Shown here: positions 15,396 to 23,661 of the stretch, one piece after another | Position numbering within the stretch: the first letter of the stretch is position 1 | How the letters are laid out: each line of letters begins with the position of its first letter | Source: Companilactobacillus kimchiensis | Lineage (GTDB): Bacteria; Bacillota; Bacilli; Lactobacillales; Lactobacillaceae | Length of the DNA: 64,000 nucleotides | NCBI RefSeq assembly: GCF_001438805.1 | Contig: NZ_JQCF01000010.1 | Span: 1-64,000 of the forward strand | Direction of reading: 5' to 3' | Notes under the pieces: model-generated | Seen by the model: the letters and a program-made list of their open reading frames with translations, nothing else | Told to the model about the DNA's origin: nothing | Database searches by the model: none | Made by a program: the position numbers and the translations under genes

Positions 15396-15702
15396 TACCT
15401 GCCCCTTTTATAAACTCAAAAATTTTCTCGACCTGTCCCCAATCATCGACAAAACCAGCAATTTCTTCTTTGCCAATTTCAGTTATCTGATAATACTTGC
15501 GAACACGATTGTTATGAATCCTACTTTTAGAAACAATAGCCTTCTTAGTTAAAAGACGTTTCAAAATTGGATACAAGGTTGATTCTGAGATTTCAATTAA
15601 AGGTTTCAAATCTTGAATGATGGCATACCCGTAAGATTCTTTACGTTCTAACTCGGACAATACGCAAATATCCAGCAAACCTTTTTTTAATTGTGTGTCC
15701 AT
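15385..15702 (-). CDS. PadR-family regulator
   Basis: 105 residues, the small PadR subfamily. It opens with QLKKGLLDICVLSELERKES, the usual N-terminal helix, then the winged helix (SESTLYPILKRLLTKKAIVS) and a recognition/wing RKYYQITEIG, and ends in a dimerisation helix. These regulators usually autoregulate an operon with HAAS and DUF4097 proteins in response to envelope stress. A palindrome lies 16 bp upstream. Confidence 0.9.
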   Translation of the reverse strand: MDTQLKKGLLDICVLSELERKESYGYAIIQDLKPLIEISESTLYPILKRLLTKKAIVSKSRIHNNRVRKYYQITEIGKEEIAGFVDDWGQVEKIFEFIKGAGIDG

Positions 15703-15717
15703 TCTTATACCTCTTTA

Positions 15718-15733
15718 TACATAGTATTATGTA
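15718..15733. promoter_or_regulatory. PadR operator candidate
   Basis: Perfect inverted repeat TACATA-GTAT-TATGTA just ahead of the padR start, with a further ATGTA half-site 7 bp beyond. PadR-family sites are commonly built from ATGT/ACAT halves, which supports autoregulation. Confidence 0.55.
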
Positions 15734-15789
15734 ATAGGATGTATTAAATGTCAAAATGAATTTGATTTATAATATAAATCATTTCATTT

Positions 15790-15956
15790 GATGACTACAA
15801 TGTTGATGCTTTACCCTCTGCTCCCCCAATCGATATACCTGTCCTATTTTCATTGACCATGAAGATTTTGTCAGTAATGACGCTGACCTAATAATTGATG
15901 GTCAGATTCCACTAGAAAAGCAGGTAAAGTTTATTATTAATTTAATTGTTAAATAA
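15790..15956 (+). pseudogene. 3' remnant of an unidentified gene
   Basis: The stretch reads as two protein-like pieces in different frames: DDYNVDALPSAPPIDIPVL and then PIFIDHEDFVSNDADLIIDG continuing to a stop at 15954-15956. Neither has a start codon or ribosome binding site. The second piece resembles the end of an alpha/beta-type enzyme such as a P-loop kinase, but I do not identify it. A single frameshift would join them, so this looks like the eroded end of a lost gene. Confidence 0.4.
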
Positions 15957-16005
15957 AAAAGATCGGAAAACTACGGTTTCATAACCATAATTTTTCCGAT
16001 CTTTT
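15955..16005 (-). terminator. Intrinsic terminator of asnS
   Basis: GATCGGAAAA (15961-15970) pairs with TTTTCCGATC (15992-16001), and the minus strand then runs into TTTTTTATTT. A smaller inner hairpin (CTACGGTTTCATAACCATA) may stack on it. Confidence 0.8.
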
Positions 16006-16016
16006 GCTATTCATTA

Positions 16017-17408
16017 TTAGAATTCAGCGTTACCAGGTGTTCTAGGGTAAGGAATAACATCTCTGATATTTTCCATACCAGTGATATACATAACTAATCT
16101 TTCAAATCCGATACCGAAACCTGAGTGAACTGTACCACCGTACTTACGTAATTCTAAGTACCACTTGTAGTCTTCTTCGTTCATATCAAGTTCAGCCATT
16201 CTCTTTTCAAGTACATCCAAACGTTCCTCACGTTGTGAACCACCAATCAATTCACCAATTTCAGGAACTAACAAGTCAGCTGCAGCAACGGTCTTACCGT
16301 CATCATTAGCACGCATGTAGAAAGCCTTGAAATCCTTTGGATAATCAGTGATGAAAACAGGTTTCTTGTAAACTTGTTCTGATAGATAACGTTCATGTTC
16401 AGAATCAAGGTCAAGTCCCCAGTAAGGTTTAACTTCAAATTCAACATCAGTAGCTTTTTCCAAGATGTCGATAGCATCAGTATAAGTCACGTGGGCAAAA
16501 CTTTCGCCAGCAGTAGCCTTCAAACGGTCGATCAATGTCTTATCAACATTTTCATTCAAGAAATCAAGTTCTTCTTTAGCATTGTCCATTACGTAGTTGA
16601 TAACGTATTTCAATAGTTCTTCAGAACAATCCATTTCATCTTGCATATCAGCGAAGGCCATTTCTGGTTCGATCATCCAGAATTCTGAAGCATGACGACC
16701 AGTATGTGAGTTTTCAGCTCTGAATGTAGGGCCAAATGTATAAACGTTTCTGAAGGCCAAAGCAAATGGTTCAACTTCAAGTTGACCTGAAACTGTTAGG
16801 TTAGTTTCTTTTCTAAAGAAGTCTTCGCCGTAATCAACTTTACCTTCATCAGTCTTAGGAACATTATTCATATCCAAAGTTGTAACTTGGAACATTTCTC
16901 CGGCACCTTCAGCATCAGAACTAGTAATGATTGGTGTGTGAACGTAAACAAAACCATTGTGTTGTAAGTATTCGTGAATGGCAAAAGCAGCAAGGGAACG
17001 AATACGGAAAACAGAATAGAAAGTATTTGTTCTAGGACGAAGATGAGCAATTGTTCTCATATATTCATATGAATGAGCCTTCTTTTGAAGTGGGAAGTCC
17101 GCATCAGAAGCTCCTTCTTCAACAACTTCAGTTGCATGGATCTCAAATGGTTGTTGTGCTTTAGGTGTTAATGATACTTCACCAACAACCTTGATAGTTG
17201 TACTGATTGGGAATTTAACTACATCAGCATAGTTTTCCATATCGGCAGTCATAACAACTTGAACATTCTTAAAGAATGAACCATCGTTTAATTCGATAAA
17301 ACCTACTCGCTTTGAACCTCTGATTGTACGGATCCAACCAGAAAGGGTGATTTGATCACCGTCAGCAAATTCTTTTTTGTACAAATCTTTAACTAAAACG
17401 TTTTGCAT
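16017..17408 (-). CDS. asnS: Asparaginyl-tRNA synthetase
   Basis: 463 residues, class IIb synthetase charging tRNA-Asn. The N-terminal OB-fold anticodon domain covers about residues 1-110 ([20 protein letters not shown]). Motif 2 is [15 protein letters not shown] and motif 3 is [15 protein letters not shown]. Asparagine-type residues and the length separate it from aspartyl-tRNA synthetase, and the T-box specifier is an Asn codon, which confirms the amino acid. The start follows AAGGAGATCG. It is monocistronic, controlled by the leader described next. Confidence 0.97.
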   Translation of the reverse strand: MQNVLVKDLYKKEFADGDQITLSGWIRTIRGSKRVGFIELNDGSFFKNVQVVMTADMENYADVVKFPISTTIKVVGEVSLTPKAQQPFEIHATEVVEEGASDADFPLQKKAHSYEYMRTIAHLRPRTNTFYSVFRIRSLAAFAIHEYLQHNGFVYVHTPIITSSDAEGAGEMFQVTTLDMNNVPKTDEGKVDYGEDFFRKETNLTVSGQLEVEPFALAFRNVYTFGPTFRAENSHTGRHASEFWMIEPEMAFADMQDEMDCSEELLKYVINYVMDNAKEELDFLNENVDKTLIDRLKATAGESFAHVTYTDAIDILEKATDVEFEVKPYWGLDLDSEHERYLSEQVYKKPVFITDYPKDFKAFYMRANDDGKTVAAADLLVPEIGELIGGSQREERLDVLEKRMAELDMNEEDYKWYLELRKYGGTVHSGFGIGFERLVMYITGMENIRDVIPYPRTPGNAEF

Positions 17409-17443
17409 AATCGATCTCCTTTTGATTTTGGAATACTATAAAC

Positions 17444-17714
17444 GAAAAAAAGACCTTTCATCCCCTATAAAAGGGACGAAAGATCTTTCCGCGGTACCAC
17501 CCAAGTTTTTTTGTAAAAAACACCTCAAAGTACATAAATATACTCTCCAATTGTAACGCATTGGGTCACGTCTAGGCCTACTCTGATAATTCATTTCAGC
17601 TAGAAGAAAACAAAGATGTTTTTCCTATATACCGACACGTCAGGTTCTCACTACTCCTGACTCCCTGTGGATGAAGTATATAGTACTCCTTCTTTTAATA
17701 TCTACATATTAATT
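17444..17714 (-). ncRNA. T-box leader of asnS, specifier AAC
   Basis: The conserved T-box sequence GGGTGGTACCGCGGAAAG is at 17485-17502, followed by the terminator hairpin (17446-17488: AAAGATCTTTCGTCCC against GGGATGAAAGGTCTTT, then seven T). Upstream, the stem I base carries the AGTA motif and an 8-bp helix CTATATAC/GTATATAG. On the 3' side of the specifier loop the sequence GGAAAAACATC contains AAC, followed by A, at 17618-17620. AAC is an asparagine codon, which matches asnS. Uncharged tRNA-Asn should favour the antiterminator and switch the gene on. Confidence 0.93.
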
Positions 17715-17720
17715 TTCTTA

Positions 17721-17750
17721 AATGTAGCATATTTTCATACAACTTGTAAA
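17721..17750 (-). promoter_or_regulatory. Promoter of the asnS T-box transcript
   Basis: On the minus strand TTTACA (17745-17750) and TACATT (17721-17726) are separated by 18 bp, placing the start near 17714, a few bases upstream of T-box stem I. Confidence 0.55.
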
Positions 17751-17784
17751 GTACAATATTAATTAGAAAGCGAGTGTTTATTCT

Positions 17785-18501
17785 ATGAAAAAATTATCCA
17801 AATGGCTTATTGGAATCATAATTACTTTAATTATTCTTTTAGGAGCCATGTTCTTGATCATTAAAAACAAAGAATATCAGCCATCAATTCAAGCTAATGA
17901 CGCTGCCAAATCTAGTATTACTGTTGATAATACTTTTAAATTCCAAGGGGATGACAGCAAACCGATGGTCATCTTCTACCCTGGTGCGCTAGTTGAACCC
18001 AAGAGTTATAGCATCTGGGCTAAAAAAGTCGCTCAAGCAGGATATTCGGTCTATATCGTCAGGTTCCCTCTCGATCTAGCTGTCTTAAATAGCAATGCTG
18101 CTAATAAGATTCAAAAAAATAAGCCTTATATTATCGGTGGTCATTCTTTGGGTGGAACTATGGCCTGTCGTTACGCTAAAAAACATCCCAAAACACTCAA
18201 AGGAGTATTCCTTTTAGCAAGTTATCCTGAAAAAAAGGGTGATTTACATGAAATTAAAGTACCAATTATCTCACTAACTGCATCCAATGACGGTGTTTTA
18301 AACCGTACCAATTACCAAAAGGCCAAAAAATTCCTACCAAACAATACAATTTATGAACAGATTTCTGGTGGTAATCACGCGGGCTTTGGCAACTACGGCA
18401 AGCAACAGGGCGATAATGCTGCTACAATCAGTAATGCAAAACAGCAAAATATTATAAGCCAACTTTTAATAAATTGGCTTAATCAAAGTATTAGTGAATA
18501 A
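17785..18501 (+). CDS. Membrane-anchored alpha/beta hydrolase
   Basis: 238 residues. A basic start and a helix at residues 8-27 anchor it, with the catalytic domain outside. GGHSLGG is the nucleophile elbow (Ser), aspartate is probably in TASNDGVL, and histidine in SGGNHAGFGNYG, a motif characteristic of the alpha/beta hydrolase family that includes small lipases/esterases of lactobacilli. Substrate unknown. The AAAGCGAGTG upstream is a modest ribosome binding site. It appears monocistronic. Confidence 0.85.
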   Translation: MKKLSKWLIGIIITLIILLGAMFLIIKNKEYQPSIQANDAAKSSITVDNTFKFQGDDSKPMVIFYPGALVEPKSYSIWAKKVAQAGYSVYIVRFPLDLAVLNSNAANKIQKNKPYIIGGHSLGGTMACRYAKKHPKTLKGVFLLASYPEKKGDLHEIKVPIISLTASNDGVLNRTNYQKAKKFLPNNTIYEQISGGNHAGFGNYGKQQGDNAATISNAKQQNIISQLLINWLNQSISE

Positions 18502-18502
18502 A

Positions 18503-18516
18503 TTAAAGCGTTTTCA
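18503..18516. promoter_or_regulatory. Catabolite-response element (cre) candidate
   Basis: TTAAAGCGTTTTCA fits the consensus TGWAANCGNTNWCA at 13 of 14 positions. It lies 69-82 bp ahead of the hypothetical gene at 18585 and directly after the hydrolase stop, so it could lie at or upstream of the promoter of the downstream gene. Confidence 0.45.
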
Positions 18517-18584
18517 TTGATTTCCACAAAAACGCATACATTTTTGTTATACTTGGACTAATCGTTACAATTTTCGGGGGAATT

Positions 18585-19274
18585 ATGACTATTTTAATTA
18601 AGAAAAAGCTATTTTTAACTGAGGATTCAGTTCCATTTATTCAAAATTATATTAATTACATTCATGAAGTTAATCCTAATGATATTTATGAAGGCTTAAA
18701 TGATAAACAAATTTTAAAAAATAAATTTATCTTTCAAATCTATCAATTAGAGAACTTAGATTCTATCAACATTGATTTGCATATAACTACCGACAAAGTT
18801 TATGTTTTAGCAAGGTTTTGGAATTCTAAGATAATCAAGATAGGTTCGATACCGCTAACAAATGGCCTTAAAATTGCCTTAGCACAAGATTCATACCCTA
18901 CACTAACTATTACTGGTGGTAACTTTAAAAAGGTTATAACAAATAAATATGGTGAAGATGAGGTTATTGATGAATTTGAACCATATCAAATATCTTTAGC
19001 TGTTCATAAAGCTGATCCAATTGATTACAAATCTGCTCAAATTGATACACTCTACCACCGTGCCTTTAAGAGTGAAAACAGTTTGATTACCCTTTCCAAG
19101 AATCTAATGCGTTTCTTTGCCGTGTTTGGACTATTACTTGGATTGGGATTCATGTTTTTAGGTTTCTTCTTGACCGGTTTGATGGTAATTATTGCCTTCT
19201 TCGGCGTTAATTCCTATACGTTATTGTTAGCTGATACTCATATGCAGACGCAACGACAACAACCAACAAATTGA
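18585..19274 (+). CDS. Hypothetical protein with C-terminal membrane hairpin
   Basis: 229 residues, no family recognised. Residues 1-165 are soluble and mixed alpha/beta in character, with charged stretches (KYGEDEVIDEFEPY). Residues about 172-217 form two adjacent hydrophobic helices (FAVFGLLLGLGFMFLGFFL and LMVIIAFFGVNSYTLLLAD). This suggests a cytosolic domain tethered to the membrane by a hairpin. The start follows TTCGGGGGAATT. A cre-like site is upstream and a strong terminator downstream, so it is its own transcription unit. Confidence 0.7.
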   Translation: MTILIKKKLFLTEDSVPFIQNYINYIHEVNPNDIYEGLNDKQILKNKFIFQIYQLENLDSINIDLHITTDKVYVLARFWNSKIIKIGSIPLTNGLKIALAQDSYPTLTITGGNFKKVITNKYGEDEVIDEFEPYQISLAVHKADPIDYKSAQIDTLYHRAFKSENSLITLSKNLMRFFAVFGLLLGLGFMFLGFFLTGLMVIIAFFGVNSYTLLLADTHMQTQRQQPTN

Positions 19275-19276
19275 CG

Positions 19277-19316
19277 ATAAAAAATGTTCAGCCACTTAAT
19301 TGTGACTGAACATTTT
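19277..19316. terminator. Bidirectional intrinsic terminator
   Basis: AAAAAATGTTCAG pairs with CTGAACATTTTTT, with inner pairs extending the stem. It lies between convergent genes. Confidence 0.85.
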
Positions 19317-19321
19317 TTATT

Positions 19322-19657
19322 TTAATAATTAGACATTAAAGCTGAAACAAATGATGCAACGAAGAAAATATAAAGAACTACACAGACAATTGCAATGATA
19401 AATTGTATTAATCCTGCCCGGTTCCAAGTTGCTTGAACGGCTTTAAAGGTTTCAACATCTTTATAATCACCTTTTTGCCAGGCCCATGTATTACCTTTGA
19501 ATCCAACTACAAAGATCCAAACAATATTAAATAATGGAATTAAACAAAGTAATGGTAAATACGTTTTATTTCCGATTCCCCAAAAAATATTGTACATAAA
19601 GGCGCCCCAGTTCCAGCCTTTAATTTCAGCAGGCACTTGTTTCCCATTCTCATTCAT
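19322..19657 (-). CDS. Small membrane protein with WNWGAF motif
   Basis: 111 residues. The N-terminal GWNWGAFMYNIFWGIGN is followed by two helices (YLPLLCLIPLFNIVWIFVVG) and a C-terminal helix (IQFIIAIVCVVLYIFFVA). The same architecture is common in lactobacilli, where it is sometimes mislabelled ribonuclease G; I see no nuclease motif. An aromatic-rich WNWGAF start occurs in small proteins that carry zinc-ribbon or DUF2628-like domains. Function unknown. Starts at the ATG behind GGGGGATATATT. Confidence 0.72.
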   Translation of the reverse strand: MNENGKQVPAEIKGWNWGAFMYNIFWGIGNKTYLPLLCLIPLFNIVWIFVVGFKGNTWAWQKGDYKDVETFKAVQATWNRAGLIQFIIAIVCVVLYIFFVASFVSALMSNY

Positions 19658-19763
19658 GAATATATCCCCCGATATAACAAAACAGCTTTTACTGACTTCA
19701 GAATTTGGTCAATTTAAGATTAATCAAGTATAGCGTAAGATTGCTCAATTGCCTATTCCTACT

Positions 19764-19802
19764 AAAAAACTGTTATTGGATTTTTCCCAATAACAGTTTT
19801 TA
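19764..19802 (-). terminator. Intrinsic terminator of the ABC-DUF3737-patB operon
   Basis: AAAAACTGTTATTGG pairs with CCAATAACAGTTTTT around a 6-base loop, 5 bp after the patB-like stop. Confidence 0.85.
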
Positions 19803-19806
19803 GTAT

Positions 19807-20976
19807 CTATTTTTGATAATCATCAATTGATTTTTTCAAACGATTCAAGCCATCCATGATCATACTTTCAGGACTAGCAATATTCATTCGAATAAAGTGT
19901 TGTCCATCGCCACCATAAACCGAGCCTGAATTAACGATCAAACCACTGTCTTGACGAATGAAACTAGCTAAATCATCGGCATCATTAGTTATTCGATCGA
20001 CATCAAACCAGAGTAAATAAGTAGCATCACCTGATACCCATTTGATTTCTGGTAAATTCTTTTTGATAAAGTCTAATACCAATTGACGATTGGAAATTAA
20101 TTGTTGTTTCAAAGCTAATAACCAATCATGCCCCTTCGTATAGGCTGCAACTGTTCCCGGAATCGCGACAAAATTAGGCTCAGCCAATTCTTCACTATTC
20201 AAGCCACGACTAATTTGAGACCGCAAATTTGAATCTGGCACGATCAATGTGGCAGCATGCATCGCTGCCACATTGAAGGTTTTGCTTGGTGAAACTGCTA
20301 CAACAAGATTCTTAAGATATTGTTTATTTAATCCAAAAGTGGGATTGTAGCCAGTTTTATTTAAGGTAATATCACCATGGATCTCATCACTAAACAGTTT
20401 GACATCATATTTCTGACACAATTCCGCAATTTTTGTCAATTCAGCAACTGTCCAAATTTTACCAACAGGATTATGAGGATTGCAGAGAATCATCATATTA
20501 GTTAACGGATCACTGAGCTTTTCTGCCAAATCAGTAAAATCAATTGAGTATTGGAAAGTTTTAGGATCATAAACTAAATCATTCGAAACCACATGGCGAC
20601 CAGAATTGACAATTGAATTGTAGAAAATATTATAAACCGGTGCTTGGACTAGAACATTATCTCCCAATGAAGTTAACCGTCTAACTGCTGAAGATATTGC
20701 TGGCACAACTCCGGTGGCAAAGATCATCCAATCCTCTTGAGGTCGAACATTGTGTTCACTCTGATACCAGTCAGCCACAGCTTTAAAATATTCCGCTGGA
20801 ATCTCCTCATAACCAAATAATCCCATGGCTATCTTATTCTGCAAAGCTTCAATAATTTCTGGAGCAGTTTTAAAGTCCATATCAGCGATAGTCATTGGTA
20901 ATTCGTTAGTTCCAACATCCCATTTGGCGGAATTTCCAGCTCGTTTTTTATTCAAAGTTTCAAAGTCGTATGACAT
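19807..20976 (-). CDS. MalY/PatB-type PLP-dependent cystathionine beta-lyase
   Basis: 389 residues of fold-type I aminotransferase sequence. The PLP lysine is Lys232 in SPSKTFN, the aspartate that pairs with the pyridine nitrogen is in FSDEIHGD (residue 197), and NPHNPVGK is the usual N-P-H-N-P motif of the MalY/PatB branch. Known members cleave C-S bonds of cystathionine or cysteine conjugates, giving pyruvate, ammonia and a thiol. Its start codon overlaps the DUF3737 stop as TAATG, so the genes are translationally coupled, last in a four-gene operon with an ABC exporter. Confidence 0.88.
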   Translation of the reverse strand: MSYDFETLNKKRAGNSAKWDVGTNELPMTIADMDFKTAPEIIEALQNKIAMGLFGYEEIPAEYFKAVADWYQSEHNVRPQEDWMIFATGVVPAISSAVRRLTSLGDNVLVQAPVYNIFYNSIVNSGRHVVSNDLVYDPKTFQYSIDFTDLAEKLSDPLTNMMILCNPHNPVGKIWTVAELTKIAELCQKYDVKLFSDEIHGDITLNKTGYNPTFGLNKQYLKNLVVAVSPSKTFNVAAMHAATLIVPDSNLRSQISRGLNSEELAEPNFVAIPGTVAAYTKGHDWLLALKQQLISNRQLVLDFIKKNLPEIKWVSGDATYLLWFDVDRITNDADDLASFIRQDSGLIVNSGSVYGGDGQHFIRMNIASPESMIMDGLNRLKKSIDDYQK

Positions 20977-21842
20977 TAAGCACCTTCTTGAGTAATTTTT
21001 TCAGCTATTTGAATATTAGTCTTTTTGGGATCAATCTCAGGATCATCAAAGATGATTTTATCAACTGAATGAACTTTGATCGAACCACTGATAGGATTCT
21101 TGATACTCATCACGTTGGTTGTGATATCAGCCTCAATATTTGAACAATATTCAAAGGCCAAATCAGTCCTCAGAACCTTACAGTTGACCATCTTCAAACC
21201 ATCGATATAACAAAGTCCTTGGTCACTTTCAATCGTACAGTTGATCAAAGTTAGATTCTTAGTATTCCAAGCTAAATATTCACCACTGATTTTCGAATCA
21301 TAGATCGTCACATTCTCACAATTCCAGAAGGCATCTTTTGAAACAAAAGTTGAATTGTGAACCTCAATATTCTTCACACCATCAAAAACATAGTTACCAA
21401 CAACGTTAAGATTTTCTGCATAGATATTTTCACTATCTTTACCAAAATAATTGCCATTAACTTGGACATCTTTTAACTTAATATCTTTACAAGTCCAAAG
21501 TGTTTCCTCTGCATCTGCAAAATGAACGTTATTCAAACGAATATCTGATGCTCGACGGAACAACTTAGGTGCTTGAAGAGCCGAATTATTGATTTCAATA
21601 TCGTGAGTGTACCAAATTCCTGAACGTGACATAGTTTCAAAAATACTATTGTCGACTGTAACATGCTTGGCATACCACAATGGGTACTTCCATTTGAAGA
21701 CAACATCTTCCAAATTTAAATCATGTGCTTCTTTCAGCGGTGATTCACCATTACCAAAAGTTGCATCGTTTAAGGCTAGGTCATGTCCCTTAAATAGAGA
21801 ACGTTCACCTTCGTAATAACCTTCATTAATTTGTTTTTTCAT
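20976..21842 (-). CDS. DUF3737 family right-handed beta-helix protein
   Basis: 288 residues from the ATG at 21842 (GGAAGAA upstream); a longer frame to 21953 overlaps the ABC gene and has no ribosome binding site. The protein is a run of repeats of about 20 residues with N, D and I/V at regular positions (IEVHNSTFVSKDAFWNC, VTIYDSKISGEYLAWN, LTLINCTIESDQGL), the pattern of a parallel beta-helix of the pentapeptide/pectin-lyase kind. No catalytic residues are evident and the function is unknown. Its place between a heterodimeric exporter and a C-S lyase is worth noting. Confidence 0.82.
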   Translation of the reverse strand: MKKQINEGYYEGERSLFKGHDLALNDATFGNGESPLKEAHDLNLEDVVFKWKYPLWYAKHVTVDNSIFETMSRSGIWYTHDIEINNSALQAPKLFRRASDIRLNNVHFADAEETLWTCKDIKLKDVQVNGNYFGKDSENIYAENLNVVGNYVFDGVKNIEVHNSTFVSKDAFWNCENVTIYDSKISGEYLAWNTKNLTLINCTIESDQGLCYIDGLKMVNCKVLRTDLAFEYCSNIEADITTNVMSIKNPISGSIKVHSVDKIIFDDPEIDPKKTNIQIAEKITQEGA

Positions 21843-21870
21843 AAATAATTCTTCCAATTCTTTTTTATAA

Positions 21871-23661
21871 TTAATTTTCTGATGATTGTAATTCATATAA
21901 TTCTGCATAATGACCACCAGCAGCCAAGAGTTCTTCATGGGTTCCCCGCTCAATAATACGACCCTGACTCAAAACCAGAATTTGATCTGCATCCTGAATG
22001 GTCGATAAACGGTGAGCAATCGCAATGGTCGTTCGATCATCACGCATTTTTGCCAAACCTTTAGTAATACTCTGTTCCGTTTGAGGATCAATATTTGCCG
22101 TCGCCTCATCCAAAATCAAAACTTTTGGATTTCTCACAATCGTTCGGGCAAATGAGATTAATTGACGTTGACCTGTTGAAAAACTGGCCCCACGTTCAAT
22201 GACTTTAGCATGATATTTTCCCGGTAATTTTTGAATAAAACTATCAGCATCAACAAACTGACCAGCCTGTTCAACCTGTGCATCAGTAATCTGCTCATCA
22301 AACATACGAATATTCTTAGCAATATCACCATAAAATAGATATGGCTCTTGAATTACCAAGCCTAATTTCTGACGCAATTCTTTCGTTGAATAATCACGAA
22401 TATCATGGTTATCCAACAGAATCTGACCCTCGCCAAACTCATAAAATCTCAATAACAAACTGATAATTGAACTCTTGCCACTCCCGGTATGACCAACAAA
22501 GGCGACCGTCTGTCCAGGTTCAACTGTAAAGTTAATATCTTTTAGAACTGGCTTCCCTGGCACATAACTGAACGTCACATGGCGGAATTCAATCTTTCCT
22601 TCAACAATTTCAGCTGAGCTTTCCTCATTTTGAACTGGAGCATTGGTATCATTATCAAACAACTTCATGATCCGATATCCGGCCACTAGTCCATCCTGGA
22701 AGAAAGACATGTAATTCATGACATCTGATAACGGATTGAAGAAATTCTGTTGATAAGACAAGAAGGCATATATGACACCTGCTTCAACTAAAGTATTCAT
22801 GCTCTGCCAACCAAAACCACTCAATGAAATAACCTCTGCCAGTGTAAACATCAAACTGATAGTCGGATAAAGCAAGAACGCATTAACATTGATCATCTTA
22901 TTTCGCATTTGGAAATAAGCTCCATTACGGTCTTCAAATTCGGACGTCATTCGTTTTTGCTGTCCAAATTGTTGAATTATATTAATTCCCATTAACGATT
23001 CATTCAGTTTCGTATTAATTTGGCTCAAATATTCTCGTAAATGTTGATAAATTTTAAAACTCAAACGTTGATATAACCAAACTAAAAAATACAAGACTAT
23101 TACAAACATTACTGTCGCCACAGCCAACACGACATTAACCGACAGCATTGCGATAAAAGCTGAAACCATGGCAAAGAATGCTACGAAAATCATCAAAAAT
23201 AAAGTCCAAAAATTATAGAGTGTCTTCGTATCATTAGTCACCCGTGACACAATTGATCCAGCCGGAGTTGTGTCAAAATAATTTAAACCCAAAGTATGTA
23301 ATTTATGAAATAATTGGCTTCTAATTTTTTCTAACGTTCGTTCAGCTCCCATAGCAAAAGCAAATTCTTCAATAAATTGAATAATCGCCTTGATGATAGT
23401 TCCCAAAGCATATAGCAATGCAAAACTAATAATGATCTGCATACCGGTACTTTGGTGAGTCAAGTAATGATCCATATAGAATTGCAACATTCTTGGTAGC
23501 ATCACATTAATGACACTCAAGAGAACGGCAAAAACAATGGCGATAAAAAATTGGCGTTTGAATAACCAAGCAAATTTAAATAAACGTTTTAAAACTCGGT
23601 GTTGATCCTTTTTAGACAAGGAATGAATTTCATCCAAGGTCTTCTCGTTCTCATTTTTCAT
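21871..23661 (-). CDS. ABC exporter half-transporter, consensus-site subunit
   Basis: 596 residues: six membrane helices in about 1-330 and a nucleotide-binding domain after that. The NBD has Walker A GHTGSGKSS, a modified signature FSTGQRQL, Walker B LILDEAT with the catalytic glutamate, and the switch histidine in AIAHRLST. Together with the upstream partner, which lacks the catalytic Glu and His, this forms the asymmetric heterodimer typical of LmrCD/YheIH-type exporters. Its start overlaps the end of the partner by 11 bp. Confidence 0.92.
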   Translation of the reverse strand: MKNENEKTLDEIHSLSKKDQHRVLKRLFKFAWLFKRQFFIAIVFAVLLSVINVMLPRMLQFYMDHYLTHQSTGMQIIISFALLYALGTIIKAIIQFIEEFAFAMGAERTLEKIRSQLFHKLHTLGLNYFDTTPAGSIVSRVTNDTKTLYNFWTLFLMIFVAFFAMVSAFIAMLSVNVVLAVATVMFVIVLYFLVWLYQRLSFKIYQHLREYLSQINTKLNESLMGINIIQQFGQQKRMTSEFEDRNGAYFQMRNKMINVNAFLLYPTISLMFTLAEVISLSGFGWQSMNTLVEAGVIYAFLSYQQNFFNPLSDVMNYMSFFQDGLVAGYRIMKLFDNDTNAPVQNEESSAEIVEGKIEFRHVTFSYVPGKPVLKDINFTVEPGQTVAFVGHTGSGKSSIISLLLRFYEFGEGQILLDNHDIRDYSTKELRQKLGLVIQEPYLFYGDIAKNIRMFDEQITDAQVEQAGQFVDADSFIQKLPGKYHAKVIERGASFSTGQRQLISFARTIVRNPKVLILDEATANIDPQTEQSITKGLAKMRDDRTTIAIAHRLSTIQDADQILVLSQGRIIERGTHEELLAAGGHYAELYELQSSEN

